Assembly (NCBI RefSeq): GCF_005048225.1
Contig: NZ_SUNI01000002.1
Span: 186,001 to 250,000, forward strand
Source: Paracoccus gahaiensis
GTDB lineage: Bacteria > Pseudomonadota > Alphaproteobacteria > Rhodobacterales > Rhodobacteraceae
DNA length: 64,000 bases
Direction of reading: 5' to 3'
Part shown: positions 19,373-28,881 of the stretch, in pieces
Position numbering within the stretch: the stretch's first letter is position 1
How the letters are laid out: every line of letters starts with the position of its first letter
Position numbers and translations under genes: made by a program
The notes under the pieces: generated by a model
The model's input: the letters and a program-made list of their open reading frames with translations, nothing else
Told to the model about the DNA's origin: nothing
The model's database searches: none

Positions 19373-20527
19373 ATGGGACAACAGAAGACCGTCTGGGACA
19401 ATCCGGCCGAGGTCATCCGACATCTGGCACCGGAACATCCGGTCATGGTCTTCGCGCCGACGGTGCTGCAGGACCGTGCGCGGCAGTTCATCCAGGGCTT
19501 TCCGGGGCTGGTGACCTATGCGGTCAAGTCCAATCCCGACGAGGTGGTGATCCAGAACCTGGTCGCCGCCGGCATCCAGGGCTTCGACGTGGCCTCGCCC
19601 TTCGAGATCGACCTGATCGGCCGCATGGCCCCCCATGCCGCCCGCCATTACCACAACCCCGTCCGCGCGCGGTCCGAGATCGCGCATGGCGTGGCGCAGG
19701 GTATCCGCGCCTGGTCCGTGGACAGCCGGTCCGAACTGGACAAGCTGTTCGACCAGGTGCCGACCGAGGTGGACGGCAAGGGCGTCGAGATCTCGCCCCG
19801 CTTCAAGCTGCCGGTGCTGGGCGCCGCCTATGATTTTGGCTCCAAGTTCGGCGCCTCGCCGGAACTGGCCGCCGAGCTGCTGGCCGAGGTCGCGCGGCGC
19901 GGCTACGTCCCTTCGCTGACCTTCCATCCGGGCACGCAATGCACCGACCCGATCGCCTGGGAAAGCTATATCCGGGTGTCGAAGGACATCTGCGACATGG
20001 CGGGCGTCCGCGCGGTGCGCCTGAATGTCGGCGGCGGCTTCCCCTCGCATCGTGTGGTGGGGGTCGAGCCCGACCTGACCTCGATCTTCCAGGAGATCGC
20101 CGACACCACGACCGAGATGTTCGGCACCGACGCCCCGGCGCTGGTCTGCGAGCCCGGGCGCGGCGTCGTGGCCGATGCCTATGCGCTGATCACCCGTGTG
20201 AAGGGCGTGCGCGACGGCGGCCATGTCTTCCTGAACGACGGCGTCTATGGCGGTCTGGCCGAGCTGCCGATCATCGGCAATATCGACCGGATCGAGGTGC
20301 TGACCCCGCAGGGCCATCCCCGCGCGGGGGATCATGGCGGCCGGGTGATCTTCGGCCCGACCTGCGATTCGGTCGACCGCCTGCCGGGCGAGCTGAGCCT
20401 GCCCGAGGATGTGGCCGAGGGGGATTTCGTGATCTTCCACGGCGCCGGCGCCTATTCGACCGTCACCAACACCCGCTTCAACGGCTTCGGCGCCATGAGC
20501 CATGCAACCGTGATGGCGCTCTCCTGA
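19373..20527 (+). CDS. ornithine decarboxylase, PLP fold-type III
   Basis: The enzyme removes CO2 from ornithine to give putrescine. The 384-residue product is the eukaryotic-like alanine-racemase-fold type: the PLP lysine is Lys52 in TYAVKSNPDE, the phosphate-binding glycines are LNVGGGFPS, and the second-subunit catalytic cysteine is Cys331 in GPTCDSVD. The aspartate after it (Asp335) matches the ornithine-binding position. Some relatives also use lysine. The ATG at 19373 has AAAGGA six bases upstream; an in-frame GTG at 19331 lies inside the leader and is not preferred. Agmatinase (42302-43261) is a second putrescine route. Confidence 0.92.
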   Translation: MGQQKTVWDNPAEVIRHLAPEHPVMVFAPTVLQDRARQFIQGFPGLVTYAVKSNPDEVVIQNLVAAGIQGFDVASPFEIDLIGRMAPHAARHYHNPVRARSEIAHGVAQGIRAWSVDSRSELDKLFDQVPTEVDGKGVEISPRFKLPVLGAAYDFGSKFGASPELAAELLAEVARRGYVPSLTFHPGTQCTDPIAWESYIRVSKDICDMAGVRAVRLNVGGGFPSHRVVGVEPDLTSIFQEIADTTTEMFGTDAPALVCEPGRGVVADAYALITRVKGVRDGGHVFLNDGVYGGLAELPIIGNIDRIEVLTPQGHPRAGDHGGRVIFGPTCDSVDRLPGELSLPEDVAEGDFVIFHGAGAYSTVTNTRFNGFGAMSHATVMALS

Positions 20528-20532
20528 ACCGT

Positions 20533-20566
20533 CGGTCCTGCCCCCCTGACGCCGGGAGCAGGACCG
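20533..20566 (+). terminator. hairpin after the ornithine decarboxylase gene
   Basis: CGGTCCTGC (20533-20541) is perfectly inverted at GCAGGACCG (20558-20566) with a 16-base loop, 5 bases after the stop codon. There is no T-run, so it may end transcription poorly or serve as a 3' stabiliser. Confidence 0.45.
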
Positions 20567-20644
20567 CATTGCCCGCCTGAGCGCCGAATCGCGCAAAGGG
20601 CAGATTTCCCGCCGCCCTGAATCCTTACGCCGCTCCTGCGTTGG

Positions 20645-20688
20645 TCCCCAAATATCCTCTGGGGGTCCGGGGGGCGAAGCGCCCCCGG
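20645..20688 (-). repeat. inverted GGGATATTT repeat with GC hairpin
   Basis: CCCCAAATATCCTC followed by TGGGGGTCCGGGGGGC-gaa-GCGCCCCC is the reverse orientation of the dispersed repeat. It lies just beyond the metF stop (20707), so in the metF direction it reads hairpin then ATATTTGG. Confidence 0.65.
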
Positions 20689-20706
20689 TCTGCGCCAACC
20701 ACGAAT

Positions 20707-21579
20707 TCAGGCCACCGCGTCCAGGCTTCCCGCAGGCCGCACGCCCAAGGCGGCGCAGACGTCGCGGGTCAGTTCGGGCCGGTTCAGCGTGTAGAAATGC
20801 AGCCGGTCCACGCCGCCCGCGATCAGCGCCTCGCACAGTTCAACGCTGAGGCTGGTGGCCAGGGTCCGTTGCGCCTCGGGGCCGTCCAGCGCGGCCATCT
20901 GGAACGCCTCCTCGGCCCAATCGGGCACGGTGGTGTTGCAGGTGGCGGCGAAACGCTTGGTCCCGGCCCAGCTCTGCACCGGCAGGATGCCCGGGATGAT
21001 CGGCACGTCGATCCCGGCGGCGGCGCATTTGTCGCGGAAGCGGAAGAACGTGTCCGCCTCGAAGAAGAACTGGGTGATCGCACTGGACGCCCCGGCCTCG
21101 ATCTTGCGCTTGAGCCAGGCCACGTCGGCATCGCCGTCGGGGCTGTCGGGATGCGGCTCGGGATAGGCGCCTGCACGGATGGTCATGTCGCCACGCGCGG
21201 CGATCGCCTCGATCAGCTCGACCGAATTGGCGAAGCCGTCGCCATGCGGCACGAAGCCGTCCGAGCCCTTGGGCGCGTCGCCGCGCAGGGCCACGATCTC
21301 GCGGATCCCGGCATCGGCATAGGATTGCACGATCTCCATCGTCTCGGCCTTGGTGGCCTCGACGCAGGTCAGGTGGGCGGCGACCTGCAGCCCAAACTGG
21401 CGGTTGATCGTGGTCACCGCCTCGTGGGTCAGCTGCCGGGTGGTGCCGCCCGCGCCATAGGTGACCGACACGAATTCGGGGGCCAGCGGCGCAAGAACGC
21501 GCGCGGCCTCCCACAGCTTGAACGAAGCCTCCAGCGTTTTGGGCGGGAAGAACTCGAAGCTGATCTTCGGCGGGGTCAT
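20707..21579 (-). CDS. metF: methylenetetrahydrofolate reductase
   Basis: MetF reduces 5,10-methylene-THF to 5-methyl-THF with FAD and NADH, supplying the methyl group for methionine. The 290-residue product begins PPKISFEFFPPKT with the catalytic Glu, and has VSVTYGAGGTTR, LTCVEATKAE, ALRGDAPKG and AITQFFFEAD as in the family. The start at 21579 is fixed by homology; codons upstream in the frame read as non-coding. It is divergent from a LysR gene of the MetR type, with a candidate MetR site between them. Confidence 0.96.
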   Translation of the reverse strand: MTPPKISFEFFPPKTLEASFKLWEAARVLAPLAPEFVSVTYGAGGTTRQLTHEAVTTINRQFGLQVAAHLTCVEATKAETMEIVQSYADAGIREIVALRGDAPKGSDGFVPHGDGFANSVELIEAIAARGDMTIRAGAYPEPHPDSPDGDADVAWLKRKIEAGASSAITQFFFEADTFFRFRDKCAAAGIDVPIIPGILPVQSWAGTKRFAATCNTTVPDWAEEAFQMAALDGPEAQRTLATSLSVELCEALIAGGVDRLHFYTLNRPELTRDVCAALGVRPAGSLDAVA

Positions 21580-21624
21580 GGCGAATCCTCTCTGTTGGCG
21601 GGACTTGTGCCACGCGGCGCGGCG

Positions 21625-21637
21625 TGAGACAAATTCA
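21625..21637. promoter_or_regulatory. candidate MetR binding site
   Basis: TGAGACAAATTCA fits the MetR consensus TGAANNTNNTTCA with one mismatch in the left arm plus the central base. It sits in the 91-base divergent metF/metR gap, where a LysR regulator would control both genes. Confidence 0.4.
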
Positions 21638-21670
21638 TAATCCTCAAGATAAACGTGAAAGCCGCTCATC

Positions 21671-22585
21671 ATGCATCTGGAACTGCGGCATCTGCGCACC
21701 GTCCATGCGATCCACGAACAGGGCGGTCTGGCCCGCGCCGCCGAGGCGCTGAACATCACCCAATCCGCCCTGTCCCATCAGGTCAAGGCGCTGGAGGAAC
21801 AGGCCGGCACCCTGCTGTTCGTGCGCCGCGCCAAGCCCATGAGCCTTTCCGCCGCCGGGATGCGCCTGCTGCGGCTGGCCGAACAGGTGCTGCCGCTGGT
21901 CGCCGCCACCGAGGCCGAGTTCAAGGGCGTCGAGGCGGGGCGCATCGGGCGGCTGCACATCGCGATGGAATGCCATGCCTGCTTCGACTGGCTGCTGCCG
22001 GTGCTGGACATCTTCCGCCGCAGCTGGCCCGATGTCGACGTGGACATCCGCCAGCGCCTGGCCTTCGGCGCACTGCCCGCGCTTCTGCGCGAAGAGGTCG
22101 ATCTGGTCATCTCGTCGGACCCCGAGGATCTGGCCGACGTCACCTTCCAGCCGCTTTTCGACTATGCGCCCACGCTGGTCGTGCCTGCGGGCCATCCGCT
22201 GATCGCCAAGGGATACGCCGATCCCGCCGATCTGGCGCCCGAGACGCTGATCACCTATCCCATGGACCGCAGCCGGCTGGACGTCTTCAGCCAGTTCCTG
22301 ACGCCTGCGGGGATCGAGCCCGCCCGCGCCCGCACGGTCGAACTGACGGCGGTGGCGCTGATGCTGGTCGCCTCGGGTCGCGGGGTGGCGGTCATGCCGG
22401 ACTGGGTGCTGCGGCGCGAGGCGGCCAATCCGGAACTGGCCATGCTGCCCCTGGGCCCGCAGGGCATCCGGCGGCGCCTGTTCGCGGCGGTGCGCACGGC
22501 GGATCTGGCGCAGCCCTACATGGCCCATGTCCTGCGCCTGTCGCGAACCGAGCCCCTGCGGATGCTGCGCGGCGCCGTGGCCTGA
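21671..22585 (+). CDS. LysR family regulator, MetR-like
   Basis: A 304-residue LysR protein with the winged helix-turn-helix at residues 1-60 (LRTVHAIHEQGGLARAAEAL, then NITQSALSHQVKALEEQ) and a two-lobe effector domain. The SALSHQ recognition helix and the divergent position next to metF are both typical of MetR, which uses homocysteine as co-activator. The assignment is from context plus this resemblance. The start ATG at 21671 gives the normal MHLELRHL beginning. Confidence 0.85.
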   Translation: MHLELRHLRTVHAIHEQGGLARAAEALNITQSALSHQVKALEEQAGTLLFVRRAKPMSLSAAGMRLLRLAEQVLPLVAATEAEFKGVEAGRIGRLHIAMECHACFDWLLPVLDIFRRSWPDVDVDIRQRLAFGALPALLREEVDLVISSDPEDLADVTFQPLFDYAPTLVVPAGHPLIAKGYADPADLAPETLITYPMDRSRLDVFSQFLTPAGIEPARARTVELTAVALMLVASGRGVAVMPDWVLRREAANPELAMLPLGPQGIRRRLFAAVRTADLAQPYMAHVLRLSRTEPLRMLRGAVA

Positions 22586-22652
22586 CCCGTTTCGCTTCAC
22601 ATTCCGGCCGGCCTCGCCTAAGAGGCGCCAACCCCAATCTCCGGAGCACCCG

Positions 22653-23441
22653 ATGGCAAGCGCCAATCTGAACGTCATGATCAAGGCCGCCCGCAAGGCC
22701 GGGCGCGGCCTCGTCAAGGATTTCCGCGAGGTCGAGAACCTGCAGGTCAGCGTCAAGGGCGCCGGCGATTTCGTCACCCGGGCCGACCGCGAGGCCGAGC
22801 GCGCGATCAAGGAAGAGCTGATGAACGCGCGGCCCAGCTATGGCTGGCTGGGCGAGGAGACCGGCGCCGAGCCGGGCGAGGATCCCACCCGCCGCTGGAT
22901 CGTCGACCCGCTGGACGGGACCACGAACTATCTGCACGGGTTGCCGCATTGGGCCATCAGCATCGCGCTGGAGCACAAGAAGGAGATCGTCGCCGCCGTC
23001 ATCTTCGACGCCGCCAAGGACGAGATGTTCATCGCCGAGAAGGGCACCGGCGCCTATATGAACGATGCGCGCCTGCGCGTGTCGGGGCGCACCCGGCTGG
23101 CCGATTCGGTCTTTGCCACGGGCATTCCCCATGCCGGCACCGGGCCGCTGCCCGCGATGATCCAGGATCTGGCGCAGCTGATGCCGGTCTGCGCGGGCGT
23201 GCGGGGCTTCGGCTCGGCGGCGCTGAACCTGGCCTATGTCGCCGGGGGCCGCTTCGACGGCGCGTGGGAGCGCGGTGTCAAGGCCTGGTCCGTGGCGGCG
23301 GGCCTCTTGCTGGTGCGCGAGGCCGGCGGCTTCGCCCATGGCATCCGGGAAAACGACGATCCGCTGGAATCGGGCCGGCTTGTGGCCGCCAACCCGACTT
23401 TGCTGGAGCCCTTCGCCAAGATCATCCGCGCCCGCGACTAG
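22653..23441 (+). CDS. inositol monophosphatase family protein (SuhB-like)
   Basis: The 262-residue product has the Li+-sensitive phosphatase metal sites: GEETG (Glu pair), WIVDPLDGTTNYLHG, and the C-terminal DGAWERGVKAWSVAAG aspartate. In bacteria this family includes SuhB, which acts on inositol-1-phosphate in vitro and also has a role in rRNA antitermination. Which applies here cannot be told. I used the ATG at 22653, preceded by CCGGAGC; upstream codons of the frame overlap the LysR gene. Confidence 0.9.
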   Translation: MASANLNVMIKAARKAGRGLVKDFREVENLQVSVKGAGDFVTRADREAERAIKEELMNARPSYGWLGEETGAEPGEDPTRRWIVDPLDGTTNYLHGLPHWAISIALEHKKEIVAAVIFDAAKDEMFIAEKGTGAYMNDARLRVSGRTRLADSVFATGIPHAGTGPLPAMIQDLAQLMPVCAGVRGFGSAALNLAYVAGGRFDGAWERGVKAWSVAAGLLLVREAGGFAHGIRENDDPLESGRLVAANPTLLEPFAKIIRARD

Positions 23442-23563
23442 GCCTGCGGCCCGCGACGGGGCGTCCCGGCCACAGGGGCAGAGTTGCATGACGTGCAACC
23501 CTGCCCCCCGCTTGACCTTGCCGGGGGCGGGGCGCAACAGGGACCATCCCCAGAGGCGCGCCC

Positions 23564-24517
23564 ATGTCCGACGACCGATCCCACCCGCCCTACGCCGCCT
23601 CTGCCGCCGTCTCGGCGCCGCCGCCGATCCCGCCCCGGACCCCGCCGCCCGTCCGCGACCGCACCCGGCTGGCCATCGCGCTGATGTGCGCGGTCAGCCT
23701 GATCTTTGCCTTCCAGGACGTGTTCTCGCGCATTCTGGGGGGCGGCTATCCGCCCGTGCTGATCGTGATGATCCGGTACTGGGTCTTCGCGATCTTCGTG
23801 ATCGCGCTGGTCGCGCGCCAGCCCGGCGGGCTGAAGCGCGCCATCCGCACCAAGCGCCCGCTGACCCAGATCGCCCGCGGCGTCATCCTGGCGCTGGAGG
23901 TCACGCTGATGGTCGAGGCCTTCGTGCAGCTGGGCCTGATCGAGACGCATGCCGTCTTTTCCGTCTATCCGCTGCTGGTCGCGGCCCTGTCCGGCCCGGT
24001 CTTGGGCGAATCGGTGGGCTGGCGGCGCTGGACCGCCATCGTCATCGGCTTCACCGGCATCCTGGTGATCCTCAATCCCGGCGGCGGGGTGGTCAGCATG
24101 GCGGCGCTGCTGCCCTTCGCGGCCGCGCTGATGTTCGCGCTCTACGGCCTGCTGACGCGGCATGTGTCGCGCGACGATCCGGCGATGGTCAGCTTCTTCT
24201 GGACCGGCGTCTCGGGCGCGGTGGCGATGACGCTGATCGGCATCTGGGACTGGCAATGGCTGGCGCCGGTCGACTGGATCTGGATGGCCTGCCTCTGCGC
24301 CTGCGGCATGTCCTCGCATTACCTGATGATCCGCAGCTACGAGCTGGCCGAGGCCTCGGCCCTGCAGCCCTTCGCCTATACCCAGCTGGTCTGGGTCAGC
24401 TTCCTGGGCGTCTGGCTGTTCGACGAGACCTTGCGCAGCAATGTCGTGATCGGCGCGGCCATCGTGGTGGCGGCCAGCCTGTTCACTCTGTGGCGGCAGC
24501 GGAAGACATCGGCATAG
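23564..24517 (+). CDS. DMT superfamily transporter (EamA domains)
   Basis: A 317-residue membrane protein with a proline-rich cytoplasmic start (about 1-40) and ten hydrophobic helices arranged as two EamA repeats. The second repeat begins around GVVSMAALLPFAAALMFALY and ends with PFAYTQLVWVSFLGVWLFDE, a typical RhaT/YdcZ-like feature. The substrate is unknown; family members move metabolites or purines. Its 3' end overlaps the converging lytic transglycosylase gene by 35 bases. Confidence 0.9.
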   Translation: MSDDRSHPPYAASAAVSAPPPIPPRTPPPVRDRTRLAIALMCAVSLIFAFQDVFSRILGGGYPPVLIVMIRYWVFAIFVIALVARQPGGLKRAIRTKRPLTQIARGVILALEVTLMVEAFVQLGLIETHAVFSVYPLLVAALSGPVLGESVGWRRWTAIVIGFTGILVILNPGGGVVSMAALLPFAAALMFALYGLLTRHVSRDDPAMVSFFWTGVSGAVAMTLIGIWDWQWLAPVDWIWMACLCACGMSSHYLMIRSYELAEASALQPFAYTQLVWVSFLGVWLFDETLRSNVVIGAAIVVAASLFTLWRQRKTSA

Positions 24518-26549
24518 GCCAGCCCTCGGGCAGGCGCGGGCCGATGAAGGGCTTGGGGTTGGGCCGGGCCGACAAAGCCAGCGTCAGCCGCGCGGGCGGG
24601 GGCGGCACCGCGCCGCCGCCCGACAGGTCCCACCGGGTCACGACCGGCGCGGGCGTGCCATGGATGCGGGCGCGATAGACAGGCAGCGCCTCGGCCACGC
24701 GCATGACATAGTTGCGGGTCTCGTCGAAGGGGATCAGCTCGACCCAGTCCACCGGATCGGCGTCGCGGCGCAGGTCGCCGAAATCGCCCAGCCAGCGTGC
24801 CGGACGCCCCGGCCCGGCATTGTAGCCCGAGGCGATCAGCGCCACCGAGGGTCCGAAGCGTTCCGTCAGCCCGATCAGATATTGCGATCCGATCCGGGCG
24901 TTATAGGCCGCATCATTCGACAGCCGCGCCAGGTCATAAGGGATGCGCAGCTGCCGGGTGACCTGCTCGGCGGTGCCCGGCATGACCTGCATCAGCCCCT
25001 GCGCGCCGACCGGGCTGCTGGCGGTGAAGTTGAACTCGGATTCCTGCCGGGCGATGGCCATGACCAGCTCGGGCGGCACACCCAGATCCTCGCGCTCGAG
25101 GCCGGTCAGCGGGAAATGCGCGACGGGCCAGATCACCCCCTGGCTGGCCGACTGCTTGGCCAGCCGCAGCCCGTGCCAGGGCGTGCCCGCCTCGTACATC
25201 AGGCGCGACATGCGGGCGATGTCCTGGGGCGTCGAGGATTGCGCCAGATGCAGCAGGAAGCGCTGCGCCTCGTCACGACGCCCGCTGGCGATCAGCCACA
25301 GGGCGGCGCGGAACTGCCCGTTCTCGCGCAGCGCGCTGCCGCGCCAGTCGGGCAGGCTGTCGATGCCCGGATCGGCCACGGCATAACCGGCGGGCAGGGC
25401 GGCGCCGGTCTTCTCCATCGCCAGTTGGCCGTAATAGGTGCCGGGGAAGGCCGCGGCGGCCTGATAGGCGGCCTCTGCGGCGGCGGCGTCGCCAAGCGCC
25501 TCATGCGCGCGGCCCTGCCAGTAATGGGCGCGCGATGTGCTGATCGCCGCGCCGACCACGGTTTCCAGATGCCGGAAGTGATCCAGCGCGCGGGCGGGAT
25601 CATCGGTCTTCAGCGCCGCGAAGCCCGCCAGCCATTCCAGATCGGGATAATGGCGATTGTCGGGGGTCAGGAAATGCGGATGGGCCAGCCGCAGCGCGCG
25701 CGGCCAGTCGCCGTTGCGCATCGCCAGCCGCGCGTAATCCACCCGCATCGACGCCCATTGCGCCGGATCGCGCAAGGCCTCCGCACTGGTCGAGGCCGCC
25801 AGCATCAGCGCCTGCGCGCCCTCGTGCTGGCGCGCGGCCACCCGCCAGGCGAAGCGGTCCATGGTCAGGCCCGGATCGGCGCGCAGGGGATCGGGCAGGG
25901 CCAGGATCAGGTCGTCCACGCCGGCGCGACCGGCCTGCAGCACGATGCGGGCGCGGGGCAGGGGGCGCTGATCCTCGGGCAGGCGGGGCAGCAGGCGTTC
26001 GGCATTGGCCCATTCGCCGGCGTCCAACAGGGCCGTCACGCGGGCGGGGATCAGGGCGGTCAGGTCGGGATGGGCGGCCAGCAGCGCGGCCTCGTCCTCG
26101 GCGGTCAGGGGCTGGCGGGTGAAGACGGCGGCGCGCATCGCGGCGGCTTCGTTTGCGGGCAGGACCGCGCTCAGCGCCTCCAGCGCCGCGCGGCTTTGGG
26201 GCAGGCGGTCCGCGAACCACAGCCGGATGTCGTCGGGATCGGCGCCGGGGCGCAGCTTGGCCTCGCCCCGCGTGATCAGCAGGTCGAGGCCGGGCCAGTC
26301 GGGGTTCTCGCGCAGAAAATCGGCATAGTCGGAAAAATCGCCATAGCCCGCGCGCAGGGCATGCCAGCCGACCAGCGCCTCGCCCAAGGGGCCGGCGCGC
26401 AGGCCGGCGTCGCGGGCGGTCACCCAGTCCCGCGCCTGCACGGCGGCCAGGGCCAGGGCCATCGCGCCCGGCTCCTCGGCCCGCGCCGGCGGGGCGAAGG
26501 GCAGGGCCAGCAGAAGGCCCAAAGCCAGCATGTCACGCAGAAGTCGCAT
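24483..26549 (-). CDS. soluble lytic murein transglycosylase (Slt70-like)
   Basis: The enzyme cleaves the glycan strand of peptidoglycan between MurNAc and GlcNAc, forming 1,6-anhydro ends in the periplasm. The product (688 residues) starts with a signal peptide ([20 protein letters not shown], cleavage after ARA). It continues with a long alpha-superhelical region of repeats and ends with the goose-lysozyme-like domain: catalytic Glu503 in QESEFNF, then [16 protein letters not shown] and [14 protein letters not shown] use ATG 26549 because AGGG lies about five bases upstream; GTG codons at 26552 and 26555 are in frame. The gene is divergent from dapA. Confidence 0.92.
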   Translation of the reverse strand: MRLLRDMLALGLLLALPFAPPARAEEPGAMALALAAVQARDWVTARDAGLRAGPLGEALVGWHALRAGYGDFSDYADFLRENPDWPGLDLLITRGEAKLRPGADPDDIRLWFADRLPQSRAALEALSAVLPANEAAAMRAAVFTRQPLTAEDEAALLAAHPDLTALIPARVTALLDAGEWANAERLLPRLPEDQRPLPRARIVLQAGRAGVDDLILALPDPLRADPGLTMDRFAWRVAARQHEGAQALMLAASTSAEALRDPAQWASMRVDYARLAMRNGDWPRALRLAHPHFLTPDNRHYPDLEWLAGFAALKTDDPARALDHFRHLETVVGAAISTSRAHYWQGRAHEALGDAAAAEAAYQAAAAFPGTYYGQLAMEKTGAALPAGYAVADPGIDSLPDWRGSALRENGQFRAALWLIASGRRDEAQRFLLHLAQSSTPQDIARMSRLMYEAGTPWHGLRLAKQSASQGVIWPVAHFPLTGLEREDLGVPPELVMAIARQESEFNFTASSPVGAQGLMQVMPGTAEQVTRQLRIPYDLARLSNDAAYNARIGSQYLIGLTERFGPSVALIASGYNAGPGRPARWLGDFGDLRRDADPVDWVELIPFDETRNYVMRVAEALPVYRARIHGTPAPVVTRWDLSGGGAVPPPPARLTLALSARPNPKPFIGPRLPEGWPMPMSSAAATE

Positions 26550-26661
26550 CACCACCCTGTGTCATGGTCAAAGCCCGCCCGTGCAATTCACAACCTTGGC
26601 AAGTCCCCCGCCCGGGGATAGGGAGGGCGCCGAACCAGAAAATCCCACCAAGGAGCGTGTC

Positions 26662-27537
26662 ATGTTCAAAGGGTCGCTGCCAGCCCTCGTCACGCCGTTC
26701 ACTCCGGACGGCGAGCTGGATCTGGACACGCTGAAGGCGCTGGTCGAGTGGCATGTCGAGCAGGGCACGCATGGTCTGGTCCCCGTGGGCACCACTGGCG
26801 AAAGCCCGACCCTGACCCATGACGAGCACCGGCTGGTCATCGAGGAGGTCGTGCATGCGGTGAATGGCCGCATCCCAGTCATCGCCGGGGCCGGGTCCAA
26901 CTCCACCCGCGAGGGCATCGGGCTGCTGCAGCACGCCAAGTCCGTGGGCGCCGATGCGGGGCTGGTCGTCACGCCCTATTACAACAAGCCGACCCAGGCC
27001 GGGCTTATCGCGCATTACACCGCGCTGACCGATGCCTGCGACCTGCCGATCATCATCTACAACATCCCCGGGCGCTCGGTCATCGACATGATGCCCGAGA
27101 CGATGGGCGTGCTGGCGAAGATCCCCTCGATCATCGGGGTCAAGGACGCGACCGGCCGGCTGGAGCGGGTCAGCTGCCAGCGGATGACCTGCGGGCCCGA
27201 TTTCATCCAGCTGTCGGGCGAGGATGCGACGGCGCTCGGCTTCAACGCCCATGGCGGCGTGGGCTGCATCAGCGTCACCGCGAATGTGGCGCCGAAGCTG
27301 TGCGCCCAGTTCCAGGAGGCGACCCTGCGCGGCGATTATGCCACAGCCCTGGCGCTGCAAGATCTTCTGATGCCGCTGCATCTGGCGATCTTCGTCGAGC
27401 CGGGGCTGGTCGGCGCGAAATACGCCATGTCGCGCCTGGGGCTGTGCCACGAGCGCGTCCGCCTGCCGCTGACGCCGCTGACCGAGCCGACCCGGCATCT
27501 GATCGACGCGGCGCTGGAGCATGCCGGGCTGGTCTGA
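26662..27537 (+). CDS. dapA: 4-hydroxy-tetrahydrodipicolinate synthase
   Basis: DapA condenses pyruvate with aspartate semialdehyde, opening the lysine/diaminopimelate branch. The 291-residue product has the Schiff-base Lys161 (IGVKDATG), the catalytic Tyr133 in IIYNIPGR, and the Thr44-Thr45 pair in [13 protein letters not shown] lies six bases before the ATG at 26662, which settles the start. No lysine riboswitch is visible in the short upstream region. It is divergent from the transglycosylase gene, linking two peptidoglycan functions. Confidence 0.96.
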   Translation: MFKGSLPALVTPFTPDGELDLDTLKALVEWHVEQGTHGLVPVGTTGESPTLTHDEHRLVIEEVVHAVNGRIPVIAGAGSNSTREGIGLLQHAKSVGADAGLVVTPYYNKPTQAGLIAHYTALTDACDLPIIIYNIPGRSVIDMMPETMGVLAKIPSIIGVKDATGRLERVSCQRMTCGPDFIQLSGEDATALGFNAHGGVGCISVTANVAPKLCAQFQEATLRGDYATALALQDLLMPLHLAIFVEPGLVGAKYAMSRLGLCHERVRLPLTPLTEPTRHLIDAALEHAGLV

Positions 27538-27540
27538 TTT

Positions 27541-27604
27541 GCGTCCCGCGACGGCGGGGGGCCAGCCCCCCGCACCCCCCGGGATATTTTTGCCAAGATG
27601 AAGG
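27541..27604 (+). repeat. full-length GGGATATTT repeat (terminator-like)
   Basis: The most complete copy: GTCCCGCGACGGCGGGGGGC-ca-GCCCCCCG hairpin, then CACCCCCCGGGATATTTTTG and CCAAGATGAAGG. A GC hairpin followed by ATATTTTTG directly after dapA looks like an intrinsic terminator. Confidence 0.75.
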
Positions 27605-27634
27605 GGAGGCGGCGGGGCTGTTGGCCCGGCCGGG

Positions 27635-28834
27635 TCAGGTCAGGCCCAGGCCGGCGCGCATCACCAGGCGGCGCAGGGGGGCGACGCCATGCAGCCCGCC
27701 CAGGGCTGCGGCGCGCAGGTCGCGCAGCGGGCGCAGCTGGACCTGGCTGGCGCGGTTCAGGGCGTCGATGCCCATCAGCCTCGCCTGCGCCTCGGGGCGG
27801 CGGGTCCGGTCGTAGCGGGCCAGCGAGGCGGGGCTGCCGGGGTCCTCTCGGCTGAGATCCAGAAGCGCGGACAGATCGGCCAGGCTCATGTTCAACCCCT
27901 GCGCGCCGATGGGCGGCAGGACATGGGCGGCCTCGGCGATCAGAGCGGTGCGCGGCCCCGCGAAGCGATGCGCGATCTGGCTGATGATCGGCCATTCAGT
28001 CAGGCCCGTGGCCTGGGTCAGGTGCCCTAGCACATCGGCGGAGCGGGCGTTCAGCGCGGCCTCGAAGGCCTCGCGGGGCAGGGCCCTGAGGCGCGCGGTC
28101 TCGGCCCCGCTCTCCATCCAGACCACGGCCGAGGACGGCGTGCCGTCGCGGTCGGGCAGGGGCACCAGCGTGAAGGGCCCGCCCGAGCGGTGCACCTCGG
28201 TCGAGATGTTGTGATGCGGGCGGTCATGGGTGACGGCGAAGGCCAGCGCCTTCTGGCCATAGCGCAGCGTGCGGGCGCCGATGCCGAGCGCGCGGCGCAC
28301 CGGGGAGGTGCGCCCGTCGGCGGCGATCAGCAGGCGCGCGCGCAGCCGCTGGCCGTCGGTCAGGGTGACCACCACGCCCTCGGTCCGGGGCAGGACGGCG
28401 GCGGTGCCGGTGCCGGGGCGGAAGCGCACATTGGGCATCTGGGCCAGCCGGGCCGAGATCTCGCGCCGCAGCAGCCAGTTGGGCAGGTTCCAGCCAAAGG
28501 GCTGGTCGCCGATCTCGGCGGCGTCGAAGTCGCGGATCTGCCGGGGCACGGGCCGGTCGCCGCCCGCATCGACGATGCGCATGATCTGCAGCGCGGTGGC
28601 ATGGGGGGCCAGCCGTTCCCACATTCCGATGCGCTCCAGAAGCCGGACCGAGGGCATCAGGAAGGCGGTCGAGCGCAAGTCGGCGCCCGCCGCCCCTTCC
28701 TCGGTCACCGGGGGGGCGGGATCGACGCAGAGGGTCGAGAATCCCTCGGCCCCAAAGGCCGCCGCGGCGATCAGCCCGGCGATGCCGCCGCCCGAGATGA
28801 GGATGTCGATGTCGTCGATGGTCGTGCCGGTCAT
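27635..28834 (-). CDS. UbiH/UbiF-type FAD-dependent monooxygenase (ubiquinone biosynthesis hydroxylase)
   Basis: A 399-residue flavoprotein hydroxylase. The dinucleotide motif is ILISGGGIAGLIAAAAF near residue 10, the middle DG motif is LLIAADGRTSPVRRALG, and the FAD ribityl motif is AEAAHVLPPIGAQGLNMSLAD near 290. That last motif is the hallmark of the UbiH/UbiF/UbiI/UbiL group that hydroxylates the ubiquinone ring. Which ring position it serves cannot be assigned from sequence. The ATG at 28834 was chosen; the ten upstream codons lack conservation. Confidence 0.9.
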   Translation of the reverse strand: MTGTTIDDIDILISGGGIAGLIAAAAFGAEGFSTLCVDPAPPVTEEGAAGADLRSTAFLMPSVRLLERIGMWERLAPHATALQIMRIVDAGGDRPVPRQIRDFDAAEIGDQPFGWNLPNWLLRREISARLAQMPNVRFRPGTGTAAVLPRTEGVVVTLTDGQRLRARLLIAADGRTSPVRRALGIGARTLRYGQKALAFAVTHDRPHHNISTEVHRSGGPFTLVPLPDRDGTPSSAVVWMESGAETARLRALPREAFEAALNARSADVLGHLTQATGLTEWPIISQIAHRFAGPRTALIAEAAHVLPPIGAQGLNMSLADLSALLDLSREDPGSPASLARYDRTRRPEAQARLMGIDALNRASQVQLRPLRDLRAAALGGLHGVAPLRRLVMRAGLGLT

Positions 28835-28881
28835 GGAAGCATCCCCGCTTGCGTGTCGGCCCATCCTGCCCGCCGGGCGCG

